Assembly (NCBI RefSeq): GCF_003626655.1
Contig: NZ_RBAN01000004.1
Span: 310,001-374,000, forward strand
Reading direction: 5' to 3'
DNA length: 64,000 nucleotides
Origin: Micromonospora costi
GTDB lineage: Bacteria > Actinomycetota > Actinomycetes > Mycobacteriales > Micromonosporaceae
Shown here: in pieces, positions 43,738 to 52,198 of the stretch
Numbering within the stretch: the stretch's first letter is position 1
Layout: each line of letters starts with the position of its first letter
Notes under the pieces: generated by a model
What the model was told of the DNA's origin: nothing
The model's input: the letters and a program-made list of their open reading frames with translations, nothing else
Databases searched by the model: none
Position numbers and translations under genes: made by a program

Positions 43738-44766
43738 GTGACCGGTTCCGTCACGCTGCACGACGTGGCACGCCGCGCCGGGGTCTCGCTGGCCACCGCC
43801 TCCCGCGCCCTCAACGGCAGCCCCAACCGGGTGGTCCGCGAGGAGCTGCGTGAGCGGGTGCTGCGGGCCGCCGCCGAGCTGCGCTACGCCCCCAACGCCC
43901 ACGCGCAGGCGATGGCGCGGGGCCGGACCAACATCGTCGGTCTCTCGCTGCACGACATCGCCGACCCGTACTTCTCGGCGGTCGCCGCCGGTGTCATGCG
44001 GGAGGCCGAGGCGCACGGCCTGCTGGTCACCATGGCCAGCACCGAGCGCCGGCCCGGAGCCGAGACCGACTACGTGGGCGCCTTCCGGAGGCACTGGGCG
44101 AGCGTGGTCATCGTGGTCGGCAGCCGCACCGACGACCGGGCCGCCACCGACCAGCTCGCCGAGGAACTCGCCGCGTTCGAGGCCGAGGGTGGTCGGGCCG
44201 TGGCCGTCAGCCAGCCCCGCCTGCCCGTGGACACCATCTCGATCGACAACCACGGCGGGGCGCGCGACCTCGGCGACGCGCTGTACGACCTGGGGCACCG
44301 GCGGTTCGCGGTGCTGGCCGGGCCCACCGACCTGCTCACCGCGACCGAGCGTGTCGGCGGCTTCCGGGAGGCGCTGGCGCTGCGCGGCGCTCAGCTCGCC
44401 CCGGAGCACATCGTGTCCGGGCCGTTCACCCGCGACGGCGGCTACGAGGCGATGCGCCGGCTGCTCGACCGGCGGCCCGACGTCACCTGTGTGTTCGCGG
44501 TCAACGACGTCATGGCGGTGGGCGCGATGGCCGCGCTGCGTGACGCGGGCGTCGACCTGCCGGCCGGCATGGCGGTCGCCGGGTTCGACGACATCGCCAC
44601 CCTGCGCGACGTCAGCCCGGGGCTCACCACCGTGCGGATCCCGCTCGAGGAGATCGGCGCGCTGGCCGTCCGCCTGGCGCTGGACGACGACGTCGAGCGG
44701 CCGCGGCTGCGCCGCGTCGGCGGTGAGGTCGTGGTCCGCGCCAGCACCCCCGCCGTGGCCGGCTGA
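43738..44766 (+). CDS. LacI-family transcriptional regulator
   Basis: A 342-residue repressor. N-terminal HTH and hinge: VTLHDVARRAGVSLATASRALNGSPNRVV to RYAPNAHAQAMARGRT; effector domain from NIVGLSLHDIADPYF. The hinge-helix segment carries Met (AQAMARG) where Leu normally intercalates in the operator minor groove. Divergent from the oxidoreductase operon. Its HTH type suits the GCGC-centred operators here and at 47971-48187, so it probably controls both sugar operons in response to a sugar or an intermediate. Confidence 0.93.
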   Translation: MTGSVTLHDVARRAGVSLATASRALNGSPNRVVREELRERVLRAAAELRYAPNAHAQAMARGRTNIVGLSLHDIADPYFSAVAAGVMREAEAHGLLVTMASTERRPGAETDYVGAFRRHWASVVIVVGSRTDDRAATDQLAEELAAFEAEGGRAVAVSQPRLPVDTISIDNHGGARDLGDALYDLGHRRFAVLAGPTDLLTATERVGGFREALALRGAQLAPEHIVSGPFTRDGGYEAMRRLLDRRPDVTCVFAVNDVMAVGAMAALRDAGVDLPAGMAVAGFDDIATLRDVSPGLTTVRIPLEEIGALAVRLALDDDVERPRLRRVGGEVVVRASTPAVAG

Positions 44767-44786
44767 GCGGACGTCGCCGAGCAGCC

Positions 44787-44815
44787 GGGGAGCGGCGGCC
44801 AAGCCACCGCTCCCC
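44787..44815. terminator. bidirectional hairpin terminator
   Basis: A 12-bp stem with one mismatch (44787-44798 with 44804-44815) and a CCAAG loop, in the 67-bp gap between the convergent LacI and sugar dehydrogenase genes. Confidence 0.8.
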
Positions 44816-44833
44816 CGCCCCTCACGCCGGCGG

Positions 44834-46930
44834 TCAGGTCGCCGGAGTGCCGCGTACGGTGAGGTCACGCAGCCGCCCCACGTTGTCGAACGAGCCGAAG
44901 CCCACCCGGCCCGAGCCGAACGTGGTGTCCCGCGCGGTCATGAGCGGGTCCTTCGCCCCGTCGACGTAGACCGCGATCTCCCCGGTGGCCGGCAGGTGCC
45001 GGACCCGGACGCTGTGCCAGTCCGCGTCCACGATGGCGGGCGCCGCACCGCGGGACCGCCCGTTCCACTGGTAGTCGATCCGCTCCCGGTCGGCGTTGTT
45101 GACCTTGAAGATGCCGTTGTGCGGGAGGATCGTGTTGTCGGTGGACAGGTGGGCGTAGTAGAACTCGGTGTCCGACCGGTAGCCGAACACGATGATGACG
45201 TCACGGTTGGTCACCTCGACCGGGGTGTCGAGGCGCACCTGGGCGGTGATGTCCACCGCCGCGAACTCCGGGCCGGCGGTGAGCACGGCGTACTCGAACG
45301 GCCGGCGCGGGCCGGGACGCTGGACGCCCGCCTCGGCGAGGATCACCTCCCGGCCGGTGAACTGCCACTTCGACGGGGTCACCGGCGCCCAGTTGGTCGG
45401 GCGCATGGTGTCGCGCACCCTGGTGTTGCCCACGGATCCGCTGGCGAACTGCCTCGTGCCGGTCACCTTCCAGATCTTCCCGTTCGCCTTGGCCAGAAGG
45501 TAGAGCTCACCCTGAGCGTCGGTGCCGAAACGGAGGTCGACCCGGTTCGGGTCGCCCGGGGCGCCCGGACCGGAGAGGTCCTGCATCCGCACCGGGGTGC
45601 CGGCGGCGTCGAAGAGCGCCAGCCGGTGGATCGGGGCCAGGTCCGCCCCACGCCGCATCTGGCTCGCCTCGGTGTAGAGCACCCGGCCGTCGACCAGGTC
45701 ACCGAAGACGTACTTGCCACGCAGGGCCGGCACGTCCCGGCCCCGGTAGACGAAACCGCCGGCCACCGCGACGCCCACGTCGGAGGTGCAGTTCCAGCCT
45801 GGCGCCGGGTCGTGGTCGTACGCGGCCACCGGGTAGGTGTAGCCGTAGCTCGCGTCGTCCGCGGGCAGCGGGAAGAGCTTGTCGCAGGGCGCGGTGGACG
45901 TCTTGTCGAAGACGAACGCTCCCTCCCGCTCGCTCCACCCGAAGTTGTCGCCCGCGCGGACCTCGTAGATCGCCTCAATGGCGTGCTCGCCGATGTGGCC
46001 CAGGTACAGCTTCCCGGTCTGCCGGTCCCAGCTGAATCGGTGCGGGTCGCGGAAGCCGACGGCGTAGATCTCACCCAGCGCGTCGGCCCGGCCGACGAAC
46101 GGGTTCGACGGCGGGATGCCGTACCGCCGGCTCGCGGCATTGGTGCCGAGCGGGTCGATCCGCAGCAGTTTCCCGTGCGGCAGGGCGAGGTTCTGCGGGT
46201 CGGTGTTGCGTACGCCGAGACCACCGTCACCGGCGGCGATGTAGAGCATCCCGTAGTCCGGGTCGTGCTTCTTCGCCGTCGGGTTGAAGTTGATCTCCTG
46301 GATGCCGTGGACCTGGCCGCCGAAGCCGATGCGGAGCACCTCGCGGCGGGTGCCGGCGAATGTGTCGGCAGCGGGGTCGTCGGCCGTCCACTCGGTGATG
46401 ATGCCGTGGTAGATGGTGCCGGTCTGCGACCAGTCCGGCACCTCGGTGGCGAGCGACGCCTGCTCGGTGTGGACGGTGTAGAACTTACCGGTGCGCTTGA
46501 AGTCCGGGTGGAAGGCGACGTAGCCGAAGCCCTGGCCGAGGCCGCGGCCGGAGAAGAACTTCGGCGCGAACGTCGCCGCGACGTCGAGGTAGACGTGCGG
46601 CACGCCGTCCTTCACGACGTAGAGCTTGCCGTTGAGGTCCGGTACGGCCCGGCGGCCGGAGCCGTCGGGGATCTCCATGATGGTGTTGATCCGGGCCTGC
46701 CGCATGAGGCGGGCGTCGGTGGGTGCCGGCGTCGGCTCCGACCTGGGGAACGAGGCGTACTCGGTGAGGACGAGCCCGAGGCGGCTCTGGGTCTGCGCCT
46801 CGGGGATCGGATCGTAGATCGCGTCGGCGGCCTGCGCGGACGGTACGGCCACCAGGGACAGGGCGAGCGCGGCGGTCGCCAGCAGGGCGGTGGCCACCGG
46901 TCTGCGCAGGCTACGGGTGGAGATGCGCAT
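44834..46930 (-). CDS. secreted PQQ-type sugar (glucose/sorbosone) dehydrogenase with C-terminal jellyroll domain
   Basis: A 698-residue exported enzyme. A Sec signal ends SAQA at about residue 34. A six-bladed propeller of the glucose/sorbosone dehydrogenase family spans about 45-490 (MEIPDGSGRRAVPDLNGKLYVV, GQGFGYVAFHPDF, QVHGIQEINFNP, GLGVRNTDPQNLALPHGKLLRIDP, VGFRDPHRFSWD, YLGHIGEHAIEAIYEV). The C-terminal 160 residues form a concanavalin-like domain (DITAQVRLDTPVEVTNRDVIIVFGYRS), similar to the 3-keto-disaccharide hydrolase/LamG group. It probably oxidises extracellular sugars, or binds glycans with the C-terminal domain. Downstream partner of the LamG gene, 40 bp away, under the same LacI operators. 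Confidence 0.88.
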   Translation of the reverse strand: MRISTRSLRRPVATALLATAALALSLVAVPSAQAADAIYDPIPEAQTQSRLGLVLTEYASFPRSEPTPAPTDARLMRQARINTIMEIPDGSGRRAVPDLNGKLYVVKDGVPHVYLDVAATFAPKFFSGRGLGQGFGYVAFHPDFKRTGKFYTVHTEQASLATEVPDWSQTGTIYHGIITEWTADDPAADTFAGTRREVLRIGFGGQVHGIQEINFNPTAKKHDPDYGMLYIAAGDGGLGVRNTDPQNLALPHGKLLRIDPLGTNAASRRYGIPPSNPFVGRADALGEIYAVGFRDPHRFSWDRQTGKLYLGHIGEHAIEAIYEVRAGDNFGWSEREGAFVFDKTSTAPCDKLFPLPADDASYGYTYPVAAYDHDPAPGWNCTSDVGVAVAGGFVYRGRDVPALRGKYVFGDLVDGRVLYTEASQMRRGADLAPIHRLALFDAAGTPVRMQDLSGPGAPGDPNRVDLRFGTDAQGELYLLAKANGKIWKVTGTRQFASGSVGNTRVRDTMRPTNWAPVTPSKWQFTGREVILAEAGVQRPGPRRPFEYAVLTAGPEFAAVDITAQVRLDTPVEVTNRDVIIVFGYRSDTEFYYAHLSTDNTILPHNGIFKVNNADRERIDYQWNGRSRGAAPAIVDADWHSVRVRHLPATGEIAVYVDGAKDPLMTARDTTFGSGRVGFGSFDNVGRLRDLTVRGTPAT

Positions 46931-46970
46931 GGGTCACTCCGTTCTCATCGACGGGTGGTGGGGGTGCGGG

Positions 46971-47933
46971 TCAACGCCCGCGGACCATGTGCCGGTACTG
47001 ACTCTCGACGTCGCGCGCGGACAGCGCCTGGTCGAGGAACATGAGCGAGTCCATCCGGCAGTCGCACGGGTTCTGCTCGCGCGTGTCCTGCGGATAGCTG
47101 CCACCGATCTTGATGCCGCGCGGGTCGGAGGCGGTCGTGACGTGCGGGCCGGGCCCGCCGACCCGCCACGGGTCGTCGGTACGGGTGTAGAAGCCGTCCA
47201 CCGGCCGGCCGTTGCGGTAGAGCGCCATCGTTCCGGTGGCGAAGTCGAACGTGGCGGCCAGGTGCACCCACTGCCCCACCGGCAACAGCGTGCGCCAGTC
47301 CTCGGCGGCCGCGAACGTCTGCGAGTCGCCGCCGTCGAGCCGCCGGCCGAGCGCGACCAGCCGCAGCTCGCCGGAGACGTCGATGAGTTCCAGCAGCGCG
47401 CGTACGCCGTGCCCGTCGGAGTCGCCGGTGAGCACACCGGCCAGCCCGATGGCGTTGAACAGGTCGTTCGGGTCGGCGGTGTTCGAGTTGGGCCGTGGTG
47501 CGGTCATGCCGACCTTGAACCAGCCCATCACGGTGGTGCCGGCCACGGCGTTGAACGGGCGCAGCGTACGCACGCCGCTGGCGGAGAAGACGCCGGCCTT
47601 CCAGTCGTCGTTGCCGGCGACCGTCGGCTCGACCTGCCGGGTCTGCAGGGCGCGGCCGCTGCCGGCGTACGCGCGGTCGGCCACGCGCATCGCCGCGCCG
47701 CCGTTGACCAGCTCGATCTCCGTGCCGGAGCGGCCCTGGTCGCGTTCCAGCGCCACGTCGCCGGGCACCGGGTGGTCGAAGTCGTAGAAGGCGACCAGGT
47801 TCTCTCGTAGGGACGGGTGGACGTCGCGCGGGCCGGCCCGACCGGCCGACGCGGGTGGCGCCGCGACGCCCGCCAGCACACCGGCCGCCAGGACGGCGGC
47901 GGTGGCGGCGGCGACGCGCCGTGTTCTCGACAT
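46971..47933 (-). CDS. secreted LamG-like jellyroll protein
   Basis: A 320-residue exported protein: Sec signal (VAAATAAVLAAGVLAGVAAPPASAG) then a concanavalin A-like/LamG fold (NLVAFYDFDHPVPGDVALERDQGRSGTEIELVNGGAAMRVAD ... VMGWFKVGM ... WVHLAATFDFATGTMALYRNGRPVDGFY ... IKIGGSYPQD). Repeated glycan-binding jellyroll motifs, no catalytic residues identified. ATG 47933 has an AGAGAGG site. Three LacI-type operators lie within 260 bp upstream. Probably captures a saccharide for the sugar dehydrogenase encoded next. Confidence 0.85.
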   Translation of the reverse strand: MSRTRRVAAATAAVLAAGVLAGVAAPPASAGRAGPRDVHPSLRENLVAFYDFDHPVPGDVALERDQGRSGTEIELVNGGAAMRVADRAYAGSGRALQTRQVEPTVAGNDDWKAGVFSASGVRTLRPFNAVAGTTVMGWFKVGMTAPRPNSNTADPNDLFNAIGLAGVLTGDSDGHGVRALLELIDVSGELRLVALGRRLDGGDSQTFAAAEDWRTLLPVGQWVHLAATFDFATGTMALYRNGRPVDGFYTRTDDPWRVGGPGPHVTTASDPRGIKIGGSYPQDTREQNPCDCRMDSLMFLDQALSARDVESQYRHMVRGR

Positions 47934-47970
47934 CGCGTACACCTCTCTGTGCCACGGACGTACCGCCCTC

Positions 47971-47984
47971 GGCAAGCGCTTTCC
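47971..47984. promoter_or_regulatory. LacI-type operator upstream of the LamG/sugar dehydrogenase operon
   Basis: GGCAAGCGCTTTCC, 37 bp before the LamG start codon, sharing the AAGCGCTT core with 43534-43547. Position is suitable for repression. Confidence 0.78.
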
Positions 47985-48162
47985 GGAGCGGCCCGGACCT
48001 CCCCGTGTCGGTGGTGCGGTACGGAACCCCCGGCGCCACGGGGTCACCGGCGGGCCGGCAGGCCGCCCGCCGGGACGATCGCTCGCCGGCGGTCTCCCGC
48101 GCCCGGCGTGCGCTGCCCGCCGAGCAGGACGGCGGCCGGCGTCGCGCATCCGGACGCCGGGT

Positions 48163-48187
48163 GGAAGCGCTTACGAAAGCGCTTTCG
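48163..48187. promoter_or_regulatory. double LacI-type operator
   Basis: Two overlapping half-turn-spaced sites: GGAAGCGCTTACG (48163-48175) and the perfect 14-bp palindrome CGAAAGCGCTTTCG (48174-48187), centres 12 bp apart. About 200 bp upstream of the site at 47971, a separation suited to looping or to an upstream promoter. Confidence 0.75.
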
Positions 48188-48290
48188 ACTCTAGGCCGCG
48201 CTCCGCACGGCTGGCAATAGCCATCGATGTGCACGTGCCGATGTCCGCCGGCCGGCCTCTCCGGCCGACCCTCCGCACGATGGGCCCGCG

Positions 48291-48353
48291 CGGTGATCAT
48301 GAAGTTATTGCCCGCGGCATCGGCGTGTCGGGGCAATAACTTCATGATCACCG
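48291..48353. repeat. 63-bp intergenic element with perfect 23-bp inverted repeat
   Basis: Arms 48291-48313 and 48331-48353 are perfect 23/23 inverted copies around a 17-base loop (GCGGCATCGGCGTGTCG). The AT-rich arm core GATCATGAAGTTATTGCCC contrasts with the surrounding sequence. It lies downstream of the mycothiol-enzyme gene and upstream of the LamG regulatory region; no ORF is associated. Termination is possible, but the perfect, AT-rich arms suggest a dispersed palindromic repeat (inference). Confidence 0.85.
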
Positions 48354-48462
48354 GGTGCCCGGGCGGGTGGGCCGGGCGGGCGAGCGGGGCGGTGGGCGGC
48401 GGGGCCGCCGCACGCTGGCCGGGACGGGCGCCCGGCCGGCGTGCGGCAGTTGCGGAGGCGCG

Positions 48463-49254
48463 TCAGAAGCCGGGGAAGACACCCCGCAGGTCGTCGAGGC
48501 TCACCGGCCCGGTCACCCGGACGTCCTCCGGCGTGTACTGCGGGCCCAGCCGCCCGACCGTGAGACGCAGCCACGCCTCGGCCGGCGCCGTCAGCTCGCC
48601 GTCGGGCCGCTCCGGCGCGTCGGTCAGCTCGACACGGTCGCCCAGCTGGAGCCCGTACGTCCGGTCCGGGTCGTGCAGTCGCACCGCGAGCAGGGCATGC
48701 CGCCCGGCGAGGACGTCCGGCCGGCCGGTCCACGCGAGCATCGCACCGACCTGGTCGAGCAGCAGGGGCACCGCGTCGTCGGCGACGGTCGCCGCCGGGT
48801 CGAAGCCGACCTCGACGTCCCAGCGGTGCAGCGCGAACTCGCTGAGCCGCATCCGGGCCGCCGTGGCGACGTCCACCGGCTCGGGCAGGAAGCCCAGGTC
48901 GATGCGCAGGTCGGCGCGGGCGGACGCGTCCAGCGCCTCGTACGCCTCGACGAGCCGTTCGTTGGCCTCCAGGAAGCCGCTGGCGTGCTCGGCGGGCGGC
49001 ATCGCGTCCCACCGGGCCCAGACCGACGGGTTGAAGTCACCACCGGGCGGCGGGTCGCCGGCCTGCGCGGCACGCAGCGCCGCCAGGTTGATCTCGGCGC
49101 CGCTGCCCAGGTGGCTGAGCACCTGGGACACCTGCCAGTCGCTCGCGCCGGACGGCCTGGTGAGGTCGTCCGGGCCGAGCTTCCCGACGAAGGCAGCGAG
49201 CGCGTCGTGCCCACTGCGCAGGGCGGCTATCGTCTGGTCCGCGATCGAAGACAT
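48463..49254 (-). CDS. maleylpyruvate isomerase-family mycothiol-dependent enzyme (DinB-like)
   Basis: A 263-residue four-helix-bundle protein of the mycothiol-dependent DinB group (MDMPI-N-like). Metal-binding histidines are in VSQVLSHLGSG (near residue 55) and SEFALHRWDVEVG (near 145). A C-terminal MDMPI_C-like sterol-carrier-type domain (about 175-263) has ARAWLRL-like ending (here AEAWLRLTVGRLGPQYTP). ATG 49254 has GGAGAG; a longer frame to 49326 is a low-complexity extension. Reaction unknown; likely a thiol-transfer or isomerase step using mycothiol. Confidence 0.88.
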   Translation of the reverse strand: MSSIADQTIAALRSGHDALAAFVGKLGPDDLTRPSGASDWQVSQVLSHLGSGAEINLAALRAAQAGDPPPGGDFNPSVWARWDAMPPAEHASGFLEANERLVEAYEALDASARADLRIDLGFLPEPVDVATAARMRLSEFALHRWDVEVGFDPAATVADDAVPLLLDQVGAMLAWTGRPDVLAGRHALLAVRLHDPDRTYGLQLGDRVELTDAPERPDGELTAPAEAWLRLTVGRLGPQYTPEDVRVTGPVSLDDLRGVFPGF

Positions 49255-49544
49255 GTCTCTCCTGTCAGCTGCTCGGCGCCGCCGCGCCCCGCGGCCTGCG
49301 GGGCTGGCCAGTGTCGGCGCCGCCAACCATCATGCCGCGCGCCGCCCGGCCCCCGTGGCGGTCCACGCGAGCCGTCCCATGCTCTAATCTCGACGCCTTC
49401 GGGCCGGACGCGGCCCGGGCCGGTTGTCACGGGCGCCGACGGTGCCCGGTGACATGAGGCCGGCGACGGGCTCCGCCGGCGCGGCGGTAGCGTTGCGCGA
49501 CCCCATGGCGCGTGGGGGCGTCAGGATCGTACGGAGGATGGCGG

Positions 49545-50990
49545 ATGTCCCACGGCGAAGAGCCGTTCGCGGTACGCGAGAACGGCACCTCTCGGCCCAC
49601 CTTTGAGCTGACGCTGCGCGGCTACGACAAGCGGCAGGTCGACCGGTACGTCGAGCAGCTCGACGGCCGGCTCGCGGCGCTGACGGCCGAGCGGGAGCGG
49701 GCGACCGGGCAGGTGCGGGACCTGACAGGGCAGGTCCAGCAGTTGCACGCGGAGCTGACCGAGCTGCGCCAGCGCCCGACGCAACCGGACCGGGCGTCCT
49801 TCCGTGACCTCGGCCCGATGGTCGACCAGATCCTCGCGCTGGCCGAGAAGCAGGCCGGGGTCATCACCGAGTCCGCGGCGCAGCGTGCCGGCGAGCTGCA
49901 CGCGGAGGCGGAGCGGCTGCTGGGCGAGGCGCGGGAGCGGGTGGCCCGGGCGCTGCACGACCTGGAGGAGGAGCTGACCGCGCGCCGCGTCGAGCAGGAG
50001 AAGGCGTACGAGGAGCGGCGCACCGCGGCCGAGACCGAGCTCGCCGAGATCCGCGACGCGGCGGAGAAGCTACGCGCCGACGGGGAGGCCGCCCACGAGC
50101 GCGCCCGGCAGGAGGCGAAGCGGATCAGCGAGCAGAGCGCGCAGCAGGTGGAGCAGGCCCGGGCCGCGTCCGAGGCGCTGACCCGCGCGGCGCGCACGCA
50201 GATCCAGCAGGAGTTGCAGGCTGCCCGGGCCAAGAGCCAACAGGAACTGGCGCAGTGGCAGGCCAACATCGAGCGGGACGTCACCGAGCGGCGAACCGCC
50301 GCCGAGCAGGAGATCGCCGAGCAGCGGGCCGCCGCCGAGCGTGAGATCGCCGGCCAGCGCACCGCCGCGGAGCAGACCATCGGGTCGCTGATCGCCGAGG
50401 CGCAGCAGTACGCGACCGATGTGCGCCAGCGGGCCGACGAGCAGATCACGGCCCACCAGGAGCAGTTCACCCGGCTCCAGCAGGAGATCGCGGCAGGCCA
50501 GCAGGCGCTCGCGCAGGTGCAGTCCGAACTGGACGCGGCCCGCGAGCAGCTCGCCGAGGCACGCCAGCAGCACGAGGCGGCGCAGCACCAGCTCAGCGAG
50601 GCGCAGCAGCGCCTGGAGCAGGTCCACCAGGAGCTGGCCGGTGAGGCGGAGCGGCTCGAGGAGGCACGTCGGGCGGCCGACTCGGCCGAGCGGCACGCCA
50701 AGGACGTCCGTGCGCGGGTGCAGCGTGAGGCGAAGCGGGTGGCCGACCTCGCGGCGGCCGCGGTGATGGCCGCCGCCGCGGGCGGCGCGGAGACGGCCGA
50801 GTACCCGATGGTGGGTGCGCGCGAGCCGGGACGGTCACGGACGACCGGCGAGCACGCGCGGGCGGCGGCGTCGGCGCCGGAGCGGGCGCCGGCTCACCGG
50901 CAGCCGGACACGGAGCAGGGGCAGGGACAGCCGGCCGAGGAGTCCGCCGACCCGCACGGTGAGGAGGTCGCCGCGGTTCAGCAGAGCTGA
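49545..50990 (+). CDS. coiled-coil DivIVA/Scy-like protein
   Basis: A 481-residue, almost wholly alpha-helical protein. The N-terminal DivIVA-like segment is TFELTLRGYDKRQVDRYVEQLDGRLAAL (about 18-45). A long coiled coil follows (about 45-430) of Glu/Ala/Gln/Arg-rich heptad and hendecad repeats, with near-identical modules ERRTAAEQEIAEQRAAAEREIAGQRTAAEQ. The C-terminal 55 residues are disordered. Such proteins organise polar growth, septation or cytoskeleton in actinobacteria. ATG 49545 sits seven bases after GGAGG; ATG 49538 is out of the best spacing. Confidence 0.85.
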   Translation: MSHGEEPFAVRENGTSRPTFELTLRGYDKRQVDRYVEQLDGRLAALTAERERATGQVRDLTGQVQQLHAELTELRQRPTQPDRASFRDLGPMVDQILALAEKQAGVITESAAQRAGELHAEAERLLGEARERVARALHDLEEELTARRVEQEKAYEERRTAAETELAEIRDAAEKLRADGEAAHERARQEAKRISEQSAQQVEQARAASEALTRAARTQIQQELQAARAKSQQELAQWQANIERDVTERRTAAEQEIAEQRAAAEREIAGQRTAAEQTIGSLIAEAQQYATDVRQRADEQITAHQEQFTRLQQEIAAGQQALAQVQSELDAAREQLAEARQQHEAAQHQLSEAQQRLEQVHQELAGEAERLEEARRAADSAERHAKDVRARVQREAKRVADLAAAAVMAAAAGGAETAEYPMVGAREPGRSRTTGEHARAAASAPERAPAHRQPDTEQGQGQPAEESADPHGEEVAAVQQS

Positions 50991-51037
50991 CGGCGGCTGT
51001 GGCCGGCACCCTCAGCGGCGCCGCTCCGATGTCCGGG

Positions 51038-51445
51038 TCATACTGACGGCGGCCCGGGGCGCCGCACCGCGACGTTGCCGAAGAGGTCGGCGTAGCCGGA
51101 CGGCAGCTGGGTGATGAGGTCGTTGAACTCGCCGTCGGTGATGGCGTCGGCCACCGTCGACAGCACGGCCCCCGCGTCCCACTCGGCGGTCCGGGTGGTC
51201 GCGCCGGTTCCGGCGGCGATGCGCTGGAGGAACTCCTGGACCGTGAGGCGCAGGGTCGGCTCGGACTGCTCCTCGAGGATCTCGGCGATGCCCTCCGGCA
51301 GCTGGGACGCAAGGTCGTGCGCCTCGTCGGGAGTCAGGCGCGCCGCGAGCACGCCGAGCACGGCACGGATGACGGCCTCGGCCTCGGCGGCGCTGCCGTA
51401 CTCGCCGCGCTGGCGTACGGCGGCGACGAACTCGTGGTGCTTCAC
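51038..51445 (-). CDS. DUF2267 family protein
   Basis: A 135-residue small helical protein: HHEFVAAVRQRGEYGSAAEAEAVIRAVLGVLAARLTPDEAHDLASQLPEGIAEILEEQ, then EFLQRIAAGTG and FNDLITQLPSGYADLFG, the two DUF2267 repeats. Function unknown; frequently found near stress or lipid genes. GTG 51445 follows AGGGG. It ends 48 bp from the coiled-coil gene, on the opposite strand. Confidence 0.85.
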   Translation of the reverse strand: MKHHEFVAAVRQRGEYGSAAEAEAVIRAVLGVLAARLTPDEAHDLASQLPEGIAEILEEQSEPTLRLTVQEFLQRIAAGTGATTRTAEWDAGAVLSTVADAITDGEFNDLITQLPSGYADLFGNVAVRRPGPPSV

Positions 51446-52198
51446 GACGGTGTCCCCTTCCTGACGGTGGGTCGGCAACCCGCACCGGAGGGAACGGCGG
51501 GACGCGGCCGGTCACCGGGCCGGCGCGCGGGTGCGGCCGGCCCGCGCGCGGGTGCGGCCGGTCGGCGTGCGCCGTCTCGGGGCGCCGGTGCGGTCGTCGG
51601 GCGGCACCTGCCTACGCCCGGTCCCGGACGGCCCCCGCTCCCCCGAGTCTGGCACACCGGGCGCGGGCGGGAGCCTCAATCACCGGCGGTACGCGCGCGC
51701 ACACCGCCAGCCGTCAGGCCGCCCAGCCGCCCGGGCGGCGCCCCCGTGTGGAGACGAACTGGTAGGACATGACGGCGAACCCGGGGTCGCGCAGGAGGGC
51801 GCGGAAGGCGTCCAACTGGCCCGCCGTGAACCCGGCCTCGATCAGCTCGGGTTGGAGCTGGCGGGAGTTCGTCGCATGGAAATGGGGGCGGGAATTGCAC
51901 CCCACGCAGGTCGCGACGGCGTCGGTGAACGCAACTTGCGACCCGATGCTTGCCTCGCGCATCCCGCAGGAGGCAGGCCGGGGAGCCCGCCTGACGTCGC
52001 TGGCGACCTACCGTAGCGGGTTTCGTCCGTGGCCGCGGAATCGGCCACCGGAGAACGGTGCGACGGAAAGAGTCCGGCCGGAAGGAGCGACTGGAATGCG
52101 CGAGAGGAAGACGAATTCCACGCCCGGCAAAACGACGCCCGTGGTGCCGGGTTACGGCACCGGAGAAAGGATGACAAGGACGGGTCGTTCTCCGGCGG
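51446..52198. other. gene-poor interval with repeats and a decayed gene
   Basis: A 753-bp region between DUF2267 and the PAP2 phosphatase. It holds the methyltransferase remnant (51714-51848), and a GC-rich stretch with repeated GCGCGGGTGCGGCCGG units (51523-51562). 51880-52150 is somewhat less GC-rich, without a recognisable gene, promoter or hairpin. It looks like debris of a lost segment. Confidence 0.6.
51714..51848 (-). pseudogene. C-terminal remnant of a SAM-dependent methyltransferase
   Basis: The last 44 residues of an open frame, ELIEAGFTAGQLDAFRALLRDPGFAVMSYQFVSTRGRRP..., match the usual end of actinobacterial class I methyltransferases, which close with a short helix, a strand and a GRRP tail. 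Upstream codons in the frame do not continue the methyltransferase, so only the 3' end survives. The functional part is missing. Confidence 0.6.

Noticed and set aside
51523..51562. Possible CRISPR-like short repeat array (GCGCGGGTGCGGCCGG)
   Set aside because: Only two or three imperfect GC-rich units with no regular spacers and no cas genes; simple low-complexity sequence.
51883..51960. tRNA-like 3' end (GGGGTGCAATTCCCGCCCCCATTTCCA-like segment split at 51883-51912, minus strand)
   Set aside because: The T-arm-like segment lacks a matching 5' acceptor strand, anticodon stem and D-arm within 76-95 bases, so it is not a tRNA gene; an attachment-site remnant cannot be shown.
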